Shown here: piece after piece, positions 33,847 through 41,275 of the stretch
How the letters are laid out: every line of letters begins with the position of its first letter
Position numbering within the stretch: position 1 is the stretch's first letter
Assembly (NCBI RefSeq): GCF_003601975.1
Contig: NZ_QZWZ01000033.1
Coordinates: forward strand, 1-63,222
DNA: 63,222 bases
Direction: 5' to 3'
From: Mesorhizobium waimense
GTDB lineage: Bacteria; Pseudomonadota; Alphaproteobacteria; Rhizobiales; Rhizobiaceae
Translations under genes and position numbers: made by a program
Notes under the pieces: generated by a model
Seen by the model: the letters and a program-made list of their open reading frames with translations, nothing else
What the model was told of the DNA's origin: nothing
Database searches by the model: none

Positions 33847-34989
33847 TTAGGCCGCGGCGACGTGCGCCGAATTCGAGCCGATATAGTTGCGGATCGTCTC
33901 GATGATCCGGTCCTGATCGGCTTCGCTGAGATAGGGATGCATCGGCAGGCACAGGATGCGCTTCGGCAGTTCCTCCGAAACGGCAAGGCCGGTCGGCGTG
34001 CGCGGATAGTCGCGATAGGCGATCTGGCTGTGCAGCGGCTTCACGTAATAGATTACCGAGGGGATGCCCTTTTCGCCCAGATGCGCCTTCAGCCCGTCGC
34101 GCTTCGGCGTTTCGATGGCATATTGCGCCCAGGCCGAGCGGCTGCCATCAAGGTTGCGCGATGCCTTGACGATGTCGCCTAGGCCCTCGGCGTAGCGCTT
34201 GGCCACCGCTTGCCGGGCAACCATCTCATCCTCGAGGATGGCGAGCTTCTCGATCAGGATCGCCGCCTGCAGCGTGTCGAGCCGCGAATTGATGCCGACG
34301 CGGACATTGTCGTACTGCGTCTCGCCCTTGCCGTGGAAGGCGAAGGAGCGGAGCTTGTCGGCCATCGCGTCATCATTGGTGAACATCGCGCCGCCGTCGC
34401 CATAGCAGCCGAGCGGCTTCGCCGGATAGAAGCTGGTCGAGCCGACATGGCCGAACGCGCCGCACATCTTGTCGTCGAGCGAGCCGCCCATCGACTGGGC
34501 GGCATCCTCGATCACCAGCAGCCCTTCACGGTTGGCGATCGCCATGATCGCCTCGTAGTCGGCGGCGAGCCCGAACAGGTCGACCGGAATGATCGCCTTC
34601 GGCTTCAACCGGCCTTCCTTCTTGATCATGGCGATCGCCGCTTCGAGGCTGGCGATGTCGATGTTGTAGGTCTCGGGATCGACGTCGACGAACACCGGCT
34701 CGGCCTTGGCCAGCGCCACCACTTCCGCCGTCGCGGCAAAGGTGAAGCTCGGCACGAACACGGCATCGCCCGGCCCGATGCCGGCGGCAAACAGTGGCAG
34801 CAGCAGCGCGTCGGTGCCGTTGGCGCAAGCCACGACATGCTTGGTGCCGACATAGGCGGCGAGCTTGTTCTCGAATTCGGTGACCTGAGGCCCGAGGATG
34901 TAGCGGCCATCCTCGACGACATGGTCGATCGCGGCTTTCAGCCGGTCGCGGATTCGTTCGCGCTGCGCGCCAAGATCGATGAATTGCAT
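33847..34989 (-). CDS. DegT/DnrJ/EryC1/StrS-type PLP aminotransferase
   Basis: A 380-residue fold-type I enzyme. It has ANGTDALLL (56-64), the PLP-contacting EDAAQS (161-166) and the Schiff-base lysine K191 in STSFYPAKPLGCYGDGG, so it is an aminotransferase rather than a lysine-less dehydratase. Family members transaminate keto-sugars for LPS or capsule sugars. No partner dehydratase, acetyltransferase or N-formyltransferase is adjacent, and it stands alone between cysQ and the fructose locus. The substrate is unknown; a WecE/VioA-like role in surface sugars is a guess. Confidence 0.86.
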   Translation of the reverse strand: MQFIDLGAQRERIRDRLKAAIDHVVEDGRYILGPQVTEFENKLAAYVGTKHVVACANGTDALLLPLFAAGIGPGDAVFVPSFTFAATAEVVALAKAEPVFVDVDPETYNIDIASLEAAIAMIKKEGRLKPKAIIPVDLFGLAADYEAIMAIANREGLLVIEDAAQSMGGSLDDKMCGAFGHVGSTSFYPAKPLGCYGDGGAMFTNDDAMADKLRSFAFHGKGETQYDNVRVGINSRLDTLQAAILIEKLAILEDEMVARQAVAKRYAEGLGDIVKASRNLDGSRSAWAQYAIETPKRDGLKAHLGEKGIPSVIYYVKPLHSQIAYRDYPRTPTGLAVSEELPKRILCLPMHPYLSEADQDRIIETIRNYIGSNSAHVAAA

Positions 34990-35291
34990 GTCGGCCTCAA
35001 ACGGGTTGGTGTGTGTCGCCCAGACTCATGCAACAGTTTTGGGACAACGACACCCACAGAAACAACAACTTAACCGGCCGCTGGTACCAGACTTGGGCCA
35101 GCCGAGAAAGCCGGGCCGGCCAAACTGCGACCTGCGTAGGTGTCGCAGCTTGTTACCGCCGATATGAAGTGCATTGCCGGAAGATGCCGGAAATCCGGCC
35201 TTCACGGAACGCGATCAGGGGCCATCTTCGCGCCTTGGAAACATAAAGTGATCGGCCCGCGGAGCGGCTTTCCGGCCAGATGGACAACGGA
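34990..35291. other. intergenic spacer upstream of the aminotransferase gene
   Basis: About 300 bases between the aminotransferase start and the fructokinase stop, both on the minus strand. It must hold the aminotransferase promoter; an A/C-rich tract near 35040-35075 is the only compositional feature. No gene, terminator hairpin or repeat was recognised. Confidence 0.5.
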
Positions 35292-36215
35292 TCAGGCGAT
35301 TTCATGCCGCCAGGGCGGATTGGCGCCGGCCCGCGATACGGTTACCGCCGCGGCCTTGGCGCCGAGCGCCAGCGCCTGGCGGATCGCGTCCTCGGGCAGG
35401 CCGCCGATCGCCGCCTTGGTGAGCAGGCCCTGTTCGTGCAGCGAGGCGAGGATGCCGGCGTTGAAGGTGTCGCCGGCGCCGACCGTGTCGACCACCGTGA
35501 CTTTCTGAGGCATGACCGTAACCTTGTGCTCCCGGCTGTAGCCGACAGCGCCTTCGCTGCCATGGGTGACGACGATCAGCTTCGGCCCGCGATCGAGCCA
35601 ATTGCGGATGACGTCCTCATGCGAGCCGGCTTCGCCGAACCAGTTCAGGTCTTCGTCCGACAACTTTACGATGTCGGCCATCGCCATCATCGAGCGAATG
35701 CGCCTGAGGTGCTTGGCCTTGTCGGGGATGAAATTCGGCCGGATGTTGGGGTCGAGCATCATGACGCGGCGCTCTTGCTCGCGCCGCATGAACTCCTCAT
35801 AGGCCGATCCGGCCGGCTCCGAGATCAGGCTGATGGCGCCGAACAGCATGGCCTCGATCTCGGCGCCGAGTTCCGGCAGATCCTCGATGGTCAGCATGCG
35901 TCCAGCGGTGTTTTCGTCATAGAAGGTGTAGGTCGCCTGGCCGTTGTTCAGGCGCACGAAGGCAAGCGTCGTCGGGCGGGGCGAGGTGTGCGCGTAGGTC
36001 GAGCTGACCTTGCTTGCCCCCAGCGCCTCCCGGAACTGGCCGCCGAACAGGTCGGACGACAGGCCGGAAAAGAAGCCCGCGGGCGCGCCCAGCCGGCCGA
36101 GCGCGATGGCCGTGTTGAACACCGCGCCGCCGACATAGGGCGCAAAGGCCGGCTCGCCCTCGGTCGTCGTGCGCGGCAGCATGTCGATCAGGGCTTCGCC
36201 GCAGCAGAGGATCAT
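35292..36215 (-). CDS. fructokinase-like PfkB-family sugar kinase
   Basis: A 307-residue ribokinase-fold kinase. It begins MILCCGEALIDMLP, has GGAVFNTAIALGRLG (29-43) and the catalytic DTVGAGDTFNAG (243-254, with D249). The frame is open further upstream, but that part re-reads the mutarotase gene in another frame; the ATG at 36215 overlaps the mutarotase stop (ATGA). Beside the FrcBCA transporter it most likely phosphorylates fructose. It is the last gene of the regulator-mutarotase-kinase unit. Confidence 0.88.
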   Translation of the reverse strand: MILCCGEALIDMLPRTTTEGEPAFAPYVGGAVFNTAIALGRLGAPAGFFSGLSSDLFGGQFREALGASKVSSTYAHTSPRPTTLAFVRLNNGQATYTFYDENTAGRMLTIEDLPELGAEIEAMLFGAISLISEPAGSAYEEFMRREQERRVMMLDPNIRPNFIPDKAKHLRRIRSMMAMADIVKLSDEDLNWFGEAGSHEDVIRNWLDRGPKLIVVTHGSEGAVGYSREHKVTVMPQKVTVVDTVGAGDTFNAGILASLHEQGLLTKAAIGGLPEDAIRQALALGAKAAAVTVSRAGANPPWRHEIA

Positions 36216-36658
36216 TGTTTCTTGGTCTCCGGCGGATAGATCACGCCCTTGCGGATGATGATGTTGGCGTAGAGCCTGGGTTCGCTGGTCGCCACGATCG
36301 CGTGCGCGGCCTTGACCCGTGAATAGAAGTCGGGCCCGGCCAGCGCAACCACCTTGCGGCCCGGCACGCACCTGGCGCAGACCGCCTCGATCTCATGATG
36401 AACCGGATCTGCCAGCGCCGGGTCGCCCTTGACCGAGGCGCGAAACAGCGCTTCCGGCACGGCATCGTCCACCGGCAATACGCTCAATATGGCCTCGAGC
36501 ACCGGAACCAGATGATGACCGTCGGCGCGGATCAGCCGGTTCGCCTGTTCCTCTGCCGGGTAGTTTCCGTCGACAAGCGCGATCTCGTCGCCGTGGCCCA
36601 TGGCGCGCAATGTCGCCAGAAGCTCCGGGCCGAGCAGCGCCGGGATGCCGATCAGCAT
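36212..36658 (-). CDS. RbsD/FucU-family sugar mutarotase
   Basis: The 148-residue protein has the family start MLIGIPALLGPELLATLRAM and the MGHGDEIALVDGNYP block (20-34) with the catalytic-type H22 and D30. The C-terminal YANIIIRKGVI is equivalent to the conserved Y-x-N...K-G-V. RbsD interconverts pyranose and furanose ribose; FucU equilibrates fucose anomers. No fucose or ribose genes are present here; it is coupled to a fructokinase by a four-base overlap and starts right at the repressor stop. A fructose pyranose/furanose role is a plausible but untested reading. Confidence 0.88.
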   Translation of the reverse strand: MLIGIPALLGPELLATLRAMGHGDEIALVDGNYPAEEQANRLIRADGHHLVPVLEAILSVLPVDDAVPEALFRASVKGDPALADPVHHEIEAVCARCVPGRKVVALAGPDFYSRVKAAHAIVATSEPRLYANIIIRKGVIYPPETKKQ

Positions 36659-37882
36659 TCAGGTGCTCCTGGAAATCGTGGTCGAGCCGATCAGGAAACG
36701 CTCGGACAGCGGCAGGCTGGCGCCGCCCAGCGCCCGCGCATGGATGCCGACGGTCCCTTCGCGCACGGCGGGAAGCTTGAGGCCTTCGCCGTCGATCATG
36801 CCGATCGCCTCGATGACGGCATCGACGAGACGGCGCCGTACGGTGAGTGGCATCCAGCCGTCGATCACCGCCGCTTCGAAATCGATCACCGAGGATGCCG
36901 CGACGATGGCATAGGCGAGAGCCTGGGAGGCGGTGGCGATCCACGTGTCGAGTTGGTCGCCGATGTCGCCCCAGTCCTGCGGCGAGGTCCACAGATGCGA
37001 GGCCTCGACGCCGCGCGCGTTGAGTGCCTTTTCCAGAATGGCGATAGAGGCGACGTCGATCAACTGCGTCGGCTTGCCATCCGGCCCCGGCACCGGCATC
37101 GAACCCAGCGCGCCGGCGTTGCCGGTCGGTCCACCGAAGAGCCGGCCGTTGAGCACGATGCCGCCGCCAGCAAAGGCGCCGATGTAGAAATAGACGAAGT
37201 CGCGCGCCGCCGCCTGGCCGAAGACGAGCTCGGCGCCACAGGCCGAAGTGGCGTCGTTCTGCAGATAGACCGGAAAATCGCACTGCGCCTGGATGTCGGC
37301 GCGGATGTCGCGATGGCGCCATTCGTCCATGATCTCGCGCGGCGCACCCGCCGTGTCGGCCCAGTTCCACAGTTCGAACGGCATGGCGATGCCGAGCCCG
37401 GCAATGCGCTTGTCCTGCGCCGTCGTCAGTTCGCCGCGCATCGTCTTCATGCCGGCGCTGACGAATTCCACCGTCTCGCGCGGCGCTGGATAGCGGTAGG
37501 AGTGCTGCAGCATCGAGCGCACAGTGCCGAGGAAGTCGATCAGCACCAGCTCGGCGCTGCGGCGGCCGATCTTGAGGCCGATGAAGAAGGCGCCTTCGGG
37601 ATTGAGCGCCATGGGAATCGAGGGTTGGCCGATCTTGCCGCGCAGCGGTGCCTGGCGCACGAGCAGGCTGTCTTCCTCCAGTTCGCGCATGATCACCGAG
37701 ACGGTCTGCGCCGAAAGGCCGGTCATGCGCGCTATGTCGGATTTGGCCAGGCTGCCATGCTGGCGCACGAGCGACAGCACCAGCCGCTCATTGTGGTCGC
37801 GCATGCCGCTCTGGTTGGTGCCACGGTGCAGACGACTCTCGGCTGCCTCGGGCGAACCGTGCCTCGCAATGCCGGTCTCCAC
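36659..37882 (-). CDS. ROK-family transcriptional repressor of the fructose locus (FrcR-like)
   Basis: A 407-residue NagC/XylR-type protein. A winged HTH covers about residues 25-85 (RDHNERLVLSLVRQHG, then IARMTGLSAQTVSVIMREL). A sugar-kinase-fold ROK domain follows with IAGLGIAMPF, LQNDATSACGAEL and GAFAGGGIVLNGRL. The GTG start is chosen because GGGAGGAACAAG lies directly before it; an open frame continues upstream to a TTG inside the operator. It is divergent from frcB, with a strong inverted repeat between them. The usual zinc-binding C-x-C-G-x-x-G-C motif of ROK proteins is not evident, as in several rhizobial members. Confidence 0.88.
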   Translation of the reverse strand: METGIARHGSPEAAESRLHRGTNQSGMRDHNERLVLSLVRQHGSLAKSDIARMTGLSAQTVSVIMRELEEDSLLVRQAPLRGKIGQPSIPMALNPEGAFFIGLKIGRRSAELVLIDFLGTVRSMLQHSYRYPAPRETVEFVSAGMKTMRGELTTAQDKRIAGLGIAMPFELWNWADTAGAPREIMDEWRHRDIRADIQAQCDFPVYLQNDATSACGAELVFGQAAARDFVYFYIGAFAGGGIVLNGRLFGGPTGNAGALGSMPVPGPDGKPTQLIDVASIAILEKALNARGVEASHLWTSPQDWGDIGDQLDTWIATASQALAYAIVAASSVIDFEAAVIDGWMPLTVRRRLVDAVIEAIGMIDGEGLKLPAVREGTVGIHARALGGASLPLSERFLIGSTTISRST

Positions 37883-37942
37883 CCTTGTTCCTCCCGTCGT
37901 TTCCCCACACTGCTTTTGGGCCAGAATGAGCGAACGAGGCAA

Positions 37943-37984
37943 GTGTGTCAATAATAAATAAGAGTGATTTAATTATTGACACAC
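37943..37984. promoter_or_regulatory. inverted-repeat operator candidate between frcR-like gene and frcB
   Basis: GTGTGTCAATAAT (37943-37955) and its exact reverse complement ATTATTGACACAC (37972-37984) flank a 16-base A+T-rich centre. Each 13-base arm contains TTGACA pointing outward, so each arm also serves as a -35 element for one of the divergent promoters. A repressor dimer bound here would block both directions. The neighbouring ROK gene is the obvious ligand; the assignment is inferred. Confidence 0.7.
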
Positions 37985-38094
37985 CGCGCGGACTGGTGTC
38001 TGTTGTTCCGGCGTCCACGCTGGGAGAATATCGTTGGATGCGCTTGAGATGCCGGTTGGCCGGCATCCTGAATGGTTCCCATGGGAGGAAGATC

Positions 38095-39129
38095 GTGACC
38101 AAGTCGAAACTGTTGAAATCCACCGTGTTTGCCGCGGCCGGACTCGGCCTGATGGCATTTGCCTCGACGGCATCGGCCGCCGGTGTCGGCGCCTGCCTGA
38201 TCACCAAGACCGACACCAATCCCTTCTTCGTCAAGATGAAGGAAGGTGCCGCCGCCAAGGCCAAGGAACTCGGCGTCGATCTCAAGACCTACGCCGGCAA
38301 GATCGACGGCGACAGCGAGAGCCAGGTGGCGGCGATCGAGAGCTGCATCGCAGACGGTGCCAAGGGCATTCTGATCACCGCTTCAGACACCAAGGGCATC
38401 GTGCCGACGGTGAAGAAGGCACGTGACGCCGGCCTGCTGGTGATCGCGCTCGACACCCCGCTTGATCCGATCGATGCGGCCGACGCGACCTTCGCCACGG
38501 ACAATCTGGAAGCCGGCAAGCTGATCGGCGCCTGGGCCGCCGCGACACTCGGCGACAAGGCCAAGGACGCCAAGATCGGCTTCCTCGACCTGACGCCGTC
38601 GCAGCCGACTGTGGACGTGCTGCGCGACCAGGGCTTCATGATGGGCTACGGCATCGACGTGAAGGACCCCAACAAGATCGGCGACGAGGACGATCCGCGC
38701 ATCGTCGGCCATGACGTGACGAACGGCAACGAAGAGGGTGGCCGCAAGGCGATGGAGAACCTTCTGCAGAAGGACAACACCATCAACGTCATCCACACCA
38801 TCAACGAGCCAGCCGCTGTCGGCGCCTACCAGGCGCTCAAGGCTGTCGGTCTCGAAAGCCAGGTGCTGATCGTCTCGGTCGACGGCGGCTGCCCCGGCGT
38901 GAAGTCGGTGACCGAAGGCGTGATCGGCGCCACCTCGCAGCAATATCCGCTGCAGATGGCGGCGCTCGGCATCGAGGCGATCGCCGCTTTCGCCAAGGAC
39001 GGCACCAAGCCGAAGCCGACCGAAGGCAAGAACTTCTTCGACACCGGCGTCAACCTCGTCACCGACAAGCCGGCCAACGGCGTGAAGTCCATCGACACCA
39101 AGGAAGGCCTCGCCAAGTGCTGGGGCTGA
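38095..39129 (+). CDS. frcB: fructose ABC transporter, periplasmic binding protein
   Basis: A 344-residue Peripla_BP_4 protein of the CUT2 class. A signal peptide is clear: basic MTKSKLLK, a hydrophobic core and cleavage after ASTASA (about residue 25). The mature part begins AGVGACLITKTDTNPFFVKM, and IHTINEPAAVGAYQAL marks the second lobe. The GTG start is chosen because GGGAGGAAG precedes it and it opens the signal peptide; upstream in-frame codons have no signal-like features. Resemblance to S. meliloti FrcB and the adjacent fructokinase support fructose as ligand. Confidence 0.92.
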   Translation: MTKSKLLKSTVFAAAGLGLMAFASTASAAGVGACLITKTDTNPFFVKMKEGAAAKAKELGVDLKTYAGKIDGDSESQVAAIESCIADGAKGILITASDTKGIVPTVKKARDAGLLVIALDTPLDPIDAADATFATDNLEAGKLIGAWAAATLGDKAKDAKIGFLDLTPSQPTVDVLRDQGFMMGYGIDVKDPNKIGDEDDPRIVGHDVTNGNEEGGRKAMENLLQKDNTINVIHTINEPAAVGAYQALKAVGLESQVLIVSVDGGCPGVKSVTEGVIGATSQQYPLQMAALGIEAIAAFAKDGTKPKPTEGKNFFDTGVNLVTDKPANGVKSIDTKEGLAKCWG

Positions 39130-39156
39130 TGCTGGCCTGACCGGCTAATAAACCGT

Positions 39157-39183
39157 GCGGTCGGGGGCTTGATCCCCGGCCGC
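39157..39183 (+). other. GC-rich stem-loop between frcB and frcC
   Basis: GCGGTCGGGG and CCCCGGCCGC pair over ten positions (one G-T wobble) around a seven-base loop. No T-run follows, so it is not a standard intrinsic terminator. Hairpins here commonly protect the binding-protein mRNA or cause partial termination, raising binding-protein over permease levels. Confidence 0.55.
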
Positions 39184-39285
39184 ATCAGGTGGACGATGTA
39201 TCACTGTAAACGCGAATAATCCCGGCAGCAGACCGGAAAGGCGTGGACGCGCGTCGGCATGTGGCCGAAGCCCAGGGGAGAAAAC

Positions 39286-40347
39286 ATGGCTCAAGCTCAG
39301 GAATTCGAGAAGGTCCTCTCGGGCAGCGACACAAGCGTTGCCGCCTTTGACGAGCATAAATCTGCCGTCAAACGCGCCCAGCATTTCCTGCATTCCACGC
39401 CGGCCGCGGTGCCGCTGATCGTGCTGGTCCTGTCGATCATCATTTTCGGTATCACCATCGGCGGACGCTTCTTTTCATCCTATACGCTGACGCTGATCCT
39501 GCAGCAGATCGCCATCGTCGGCATTCTCGGCGCGGCGCAGACGCTGGTCATCCTGACCGCCGGCATCGACCTGTCGGTCGGCGTCATCATGGTGATTTCG
39601 GCCGTCATCATGGGCAATTGCGCGGTCACCTACGGCATGCCGGCGGTGCTCGCGGTAACCATCGGCCTTGCCGCCGGTGGCGCCTGCGGGCTGCTCAACG
39701 GGGTGCTGGTCGCCTACATGAAGCTGCCGCCTTTCATCGTGACGCTTGGTACCTGGAACATCGTCATGGCCACCAACTTCATCTATTCGGCCAACGAGAC
39801 GATCCGCGACACGGATGTCGACGTCCAGGCGCCGCTGCTGCATTTGTTTGCCCTGAGTTTCAAGGTTGGCACGGCCGTGCTGACGCTCGGCGTCATTGCC
39901 ATGGTCGTGCTGGTGATGGTCCTCTGGTACGTGCTCAACCACACGGCCTGGGGCCGTCATGTCTATGCCGTCGGCGACGATCAGGAGGCCGCGAAACTGT
40001 CGGGCATCCAGACCAAGAAGGTGCTGATGACGGTCTACGCCCTTGCCGGGCTGATCGCCGCCTTCGCGGCCTGGGTCTCGATCGGCCGCAATGGCTCGAT
40101 CTCGCCCTCCGCCGCCGTCACCGACTACAATCTGCAGGCCATCACCGCGACGGTGATCGGTGGCATTTCTCTGTTCGGCGGACGCGGCTCGATCCTCGGC
40201 ACGCTGTTCGGCGCCATGATCGTCGGCGTCGTCTCGATGGGTCTCAACATGCTCGGCGCCGATCCGCAATGGAAAGTGCTGCTCACCGGCGTGCTGATCA
40301 TCGGCGCCGTGGCGATCGATCAATGGATCAGAAAGGTTTCGGCATAA
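39286..40347 (+). CDS. frcC: fructose ABC transporter, permease
   Basis: A 353-residue BPD_transp_2 (RbsC-like) permease with a soluble N-terminal 40 residues and about nine or ten membrane helices. The conserved TLVILTAGIDLSVG stretch, LPPFIVTLGT and the loop AVGDDQEAAKLSGI (EAA-like contact with the ATPase) are present. The ATG at 39286 follows AGGGGAG; an in-frame start ten codons earlier is weaker. The frcA ATG lies two bases after its stop. Confidence 0.93.
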   Translation: MAQAQEFEKVLSGSDTSVAAFDEHKSAVKRAQHFLHSTPAAVPLIVLVLSIIIFGITIGGRFFSSYTLTLILQQIAIVGILGAAQTLVILTAGIDLSVGVIMVISAVIMGNCAVTYGMPAVLAVTIGLAAGGACGLLNGVLVAYMKLPPFIVTLGTWNIVMATNFIYSANETIRDTDVDVQAPLLHLFALSFKVGTAVLTLGVIAMVVLVMVLWYVLNHTAWGRHVYAVGDDQEAAKLSGIQTKKVLMTVYALAGLIAAFAAWVSIGRNGSISPSAAVTDYNLQAITATVIGGISLFGGRGSILGTLFGAMIVGVVSMGLNMLGADPQWKVLLTGVLIIGAVAIDQWIRKVSA

Positions 40348-40349
40348 CC

Positions 40350-41132
40350 ATGACCCAGGAACCCATCCTCACCGCGCGCGGTCTGGTCAAGCGCTATGGC
40401 CGCGTCACCGCCCTCGACAATGCCGATTTCGACCTCTATCCGGGTGAAATCCTGGCCGTCATCGGCGACAACGGCGCCGGCAAGTCATCGCTCATCAAGG
40501 CGATTTCCGGCGCGGCCGTGCCCGACGAAGGTGAAATCCGGCTTGAAGGCAAACCCGTTGCTTTCAAGTCGCCGATGGAGGCCCGCGAAGCCGGCATCGA
40601 GACCGTCTATCAGAACCTGGCGCTGTCGCCGGCACTGTCGATCGCCGACAACATGTTCCTCGGTCGCGAGATCCGCAAGCCGGGCCCGCTTGGCAGCTGG
40701 TTCCGCATGCTCGACCGTCCGGCCATGGAAAAACGCGCCCGCGACAAGCTGACCGAACTCGGCCTGATGACCATCCAGAACATCAGCCAGGCGGTGGAAA
40801 CGCTGTCGGGCGGCCAGCGCCAGGGCGTGGCGGTGGCGCGCGCTGCTGCCTTCGGCAGTCGCGTGGTGATCATGGACGAGCCGACGGCTGCCCTTGGCGT
40901 CAAGGAGAGCCGCCGCGTGCTGGAACTGATCCTCGACGTCAAGAAGCGCGGCCTGCCGATCGTGCTCATCTCGCACAACATGCCGCATGTCTTCGAGGTC
41001 GCGGACCGCATCCACATCCACCGGCTCGGCCGACGCCTTTGCGTCGTCGACCCGAAGCTGATTTCCATGTCGGATGCCGTGGCCCTCATGACCGGCGCAA
41101 AGAAGCCGCCGGAGGACGCGCTGGCGGCCTGA
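40350..41132 (+). CDS. frcA: fructose ABC transporter, ATP-binding protein
   Basis: A 260-residue single-domain CUT2 ATPase, half the length of RbsA-type proteins, as for FrcA. Walker A is GDNGAGKSS, the signature LSGGQRQGVAVARA, Walker B VVIMDEPTAALG, and the switch histidine lies in LISHNMPH. The ATG at 40350 follows the frcC stop; a long open frame upstream only re-reads frcC. It is the last gene of the frcBCA unit. Confidence 0.94.
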   Translation: MTQEPILTARGLVKRYGRVTALDNADFDLYPGEILAVIGDNGAGKSSLIKAISGAAVPDEGEIRLEGKPVAFKSPMEAREAGIETVYQNLALSPALSIADNMFLGREIRKPGPLGSWFRMLDRPAMEKRARDKLTELGLMTIQNISQAVETLSGGQRQGVAVARAAAFGSRVVIMDEPTAALGVKESRRVLELILDVKKRGLPIVLISHNMPHVFEVADRIHIHRLGRRLCVVDPKLISMSDAVALMTGAKKPPEDALAA

Positions 41133-41191
41133 TCTGCCTCGACGGGTAAAATTGCCGCAGGTGAACCGGGTGGCGTCCCGATCTAAATCGA

Positions 41192-41219
41192 TTGAACATA
41201 TGCTGCAATGCACTAGGAT
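41192..41219 (+). promoter_or_regulatory. candidate sigma-70 promoter of the glycogen operon
   Basis: TTGAAC and TAGGAT, 16 bases apart, end about 57 bases before the glgP start, in the short gap after frcA. The gap has no obvious terminator, so read-through from frcA is also possible. Confidence 0.4.
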
Positions 41220-41275
41220 GGGCTGGGAGTAGCGGTGAAAGCCGGTATGATCGCGGCACGATCACGAGAGGCATT

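Noticed and set aside
36395..37954. 519-codon plus-strand open frame
   Set aside because: Antisense to the mutarotase and ROK regulator genes; product composition is that of a shadow frame.
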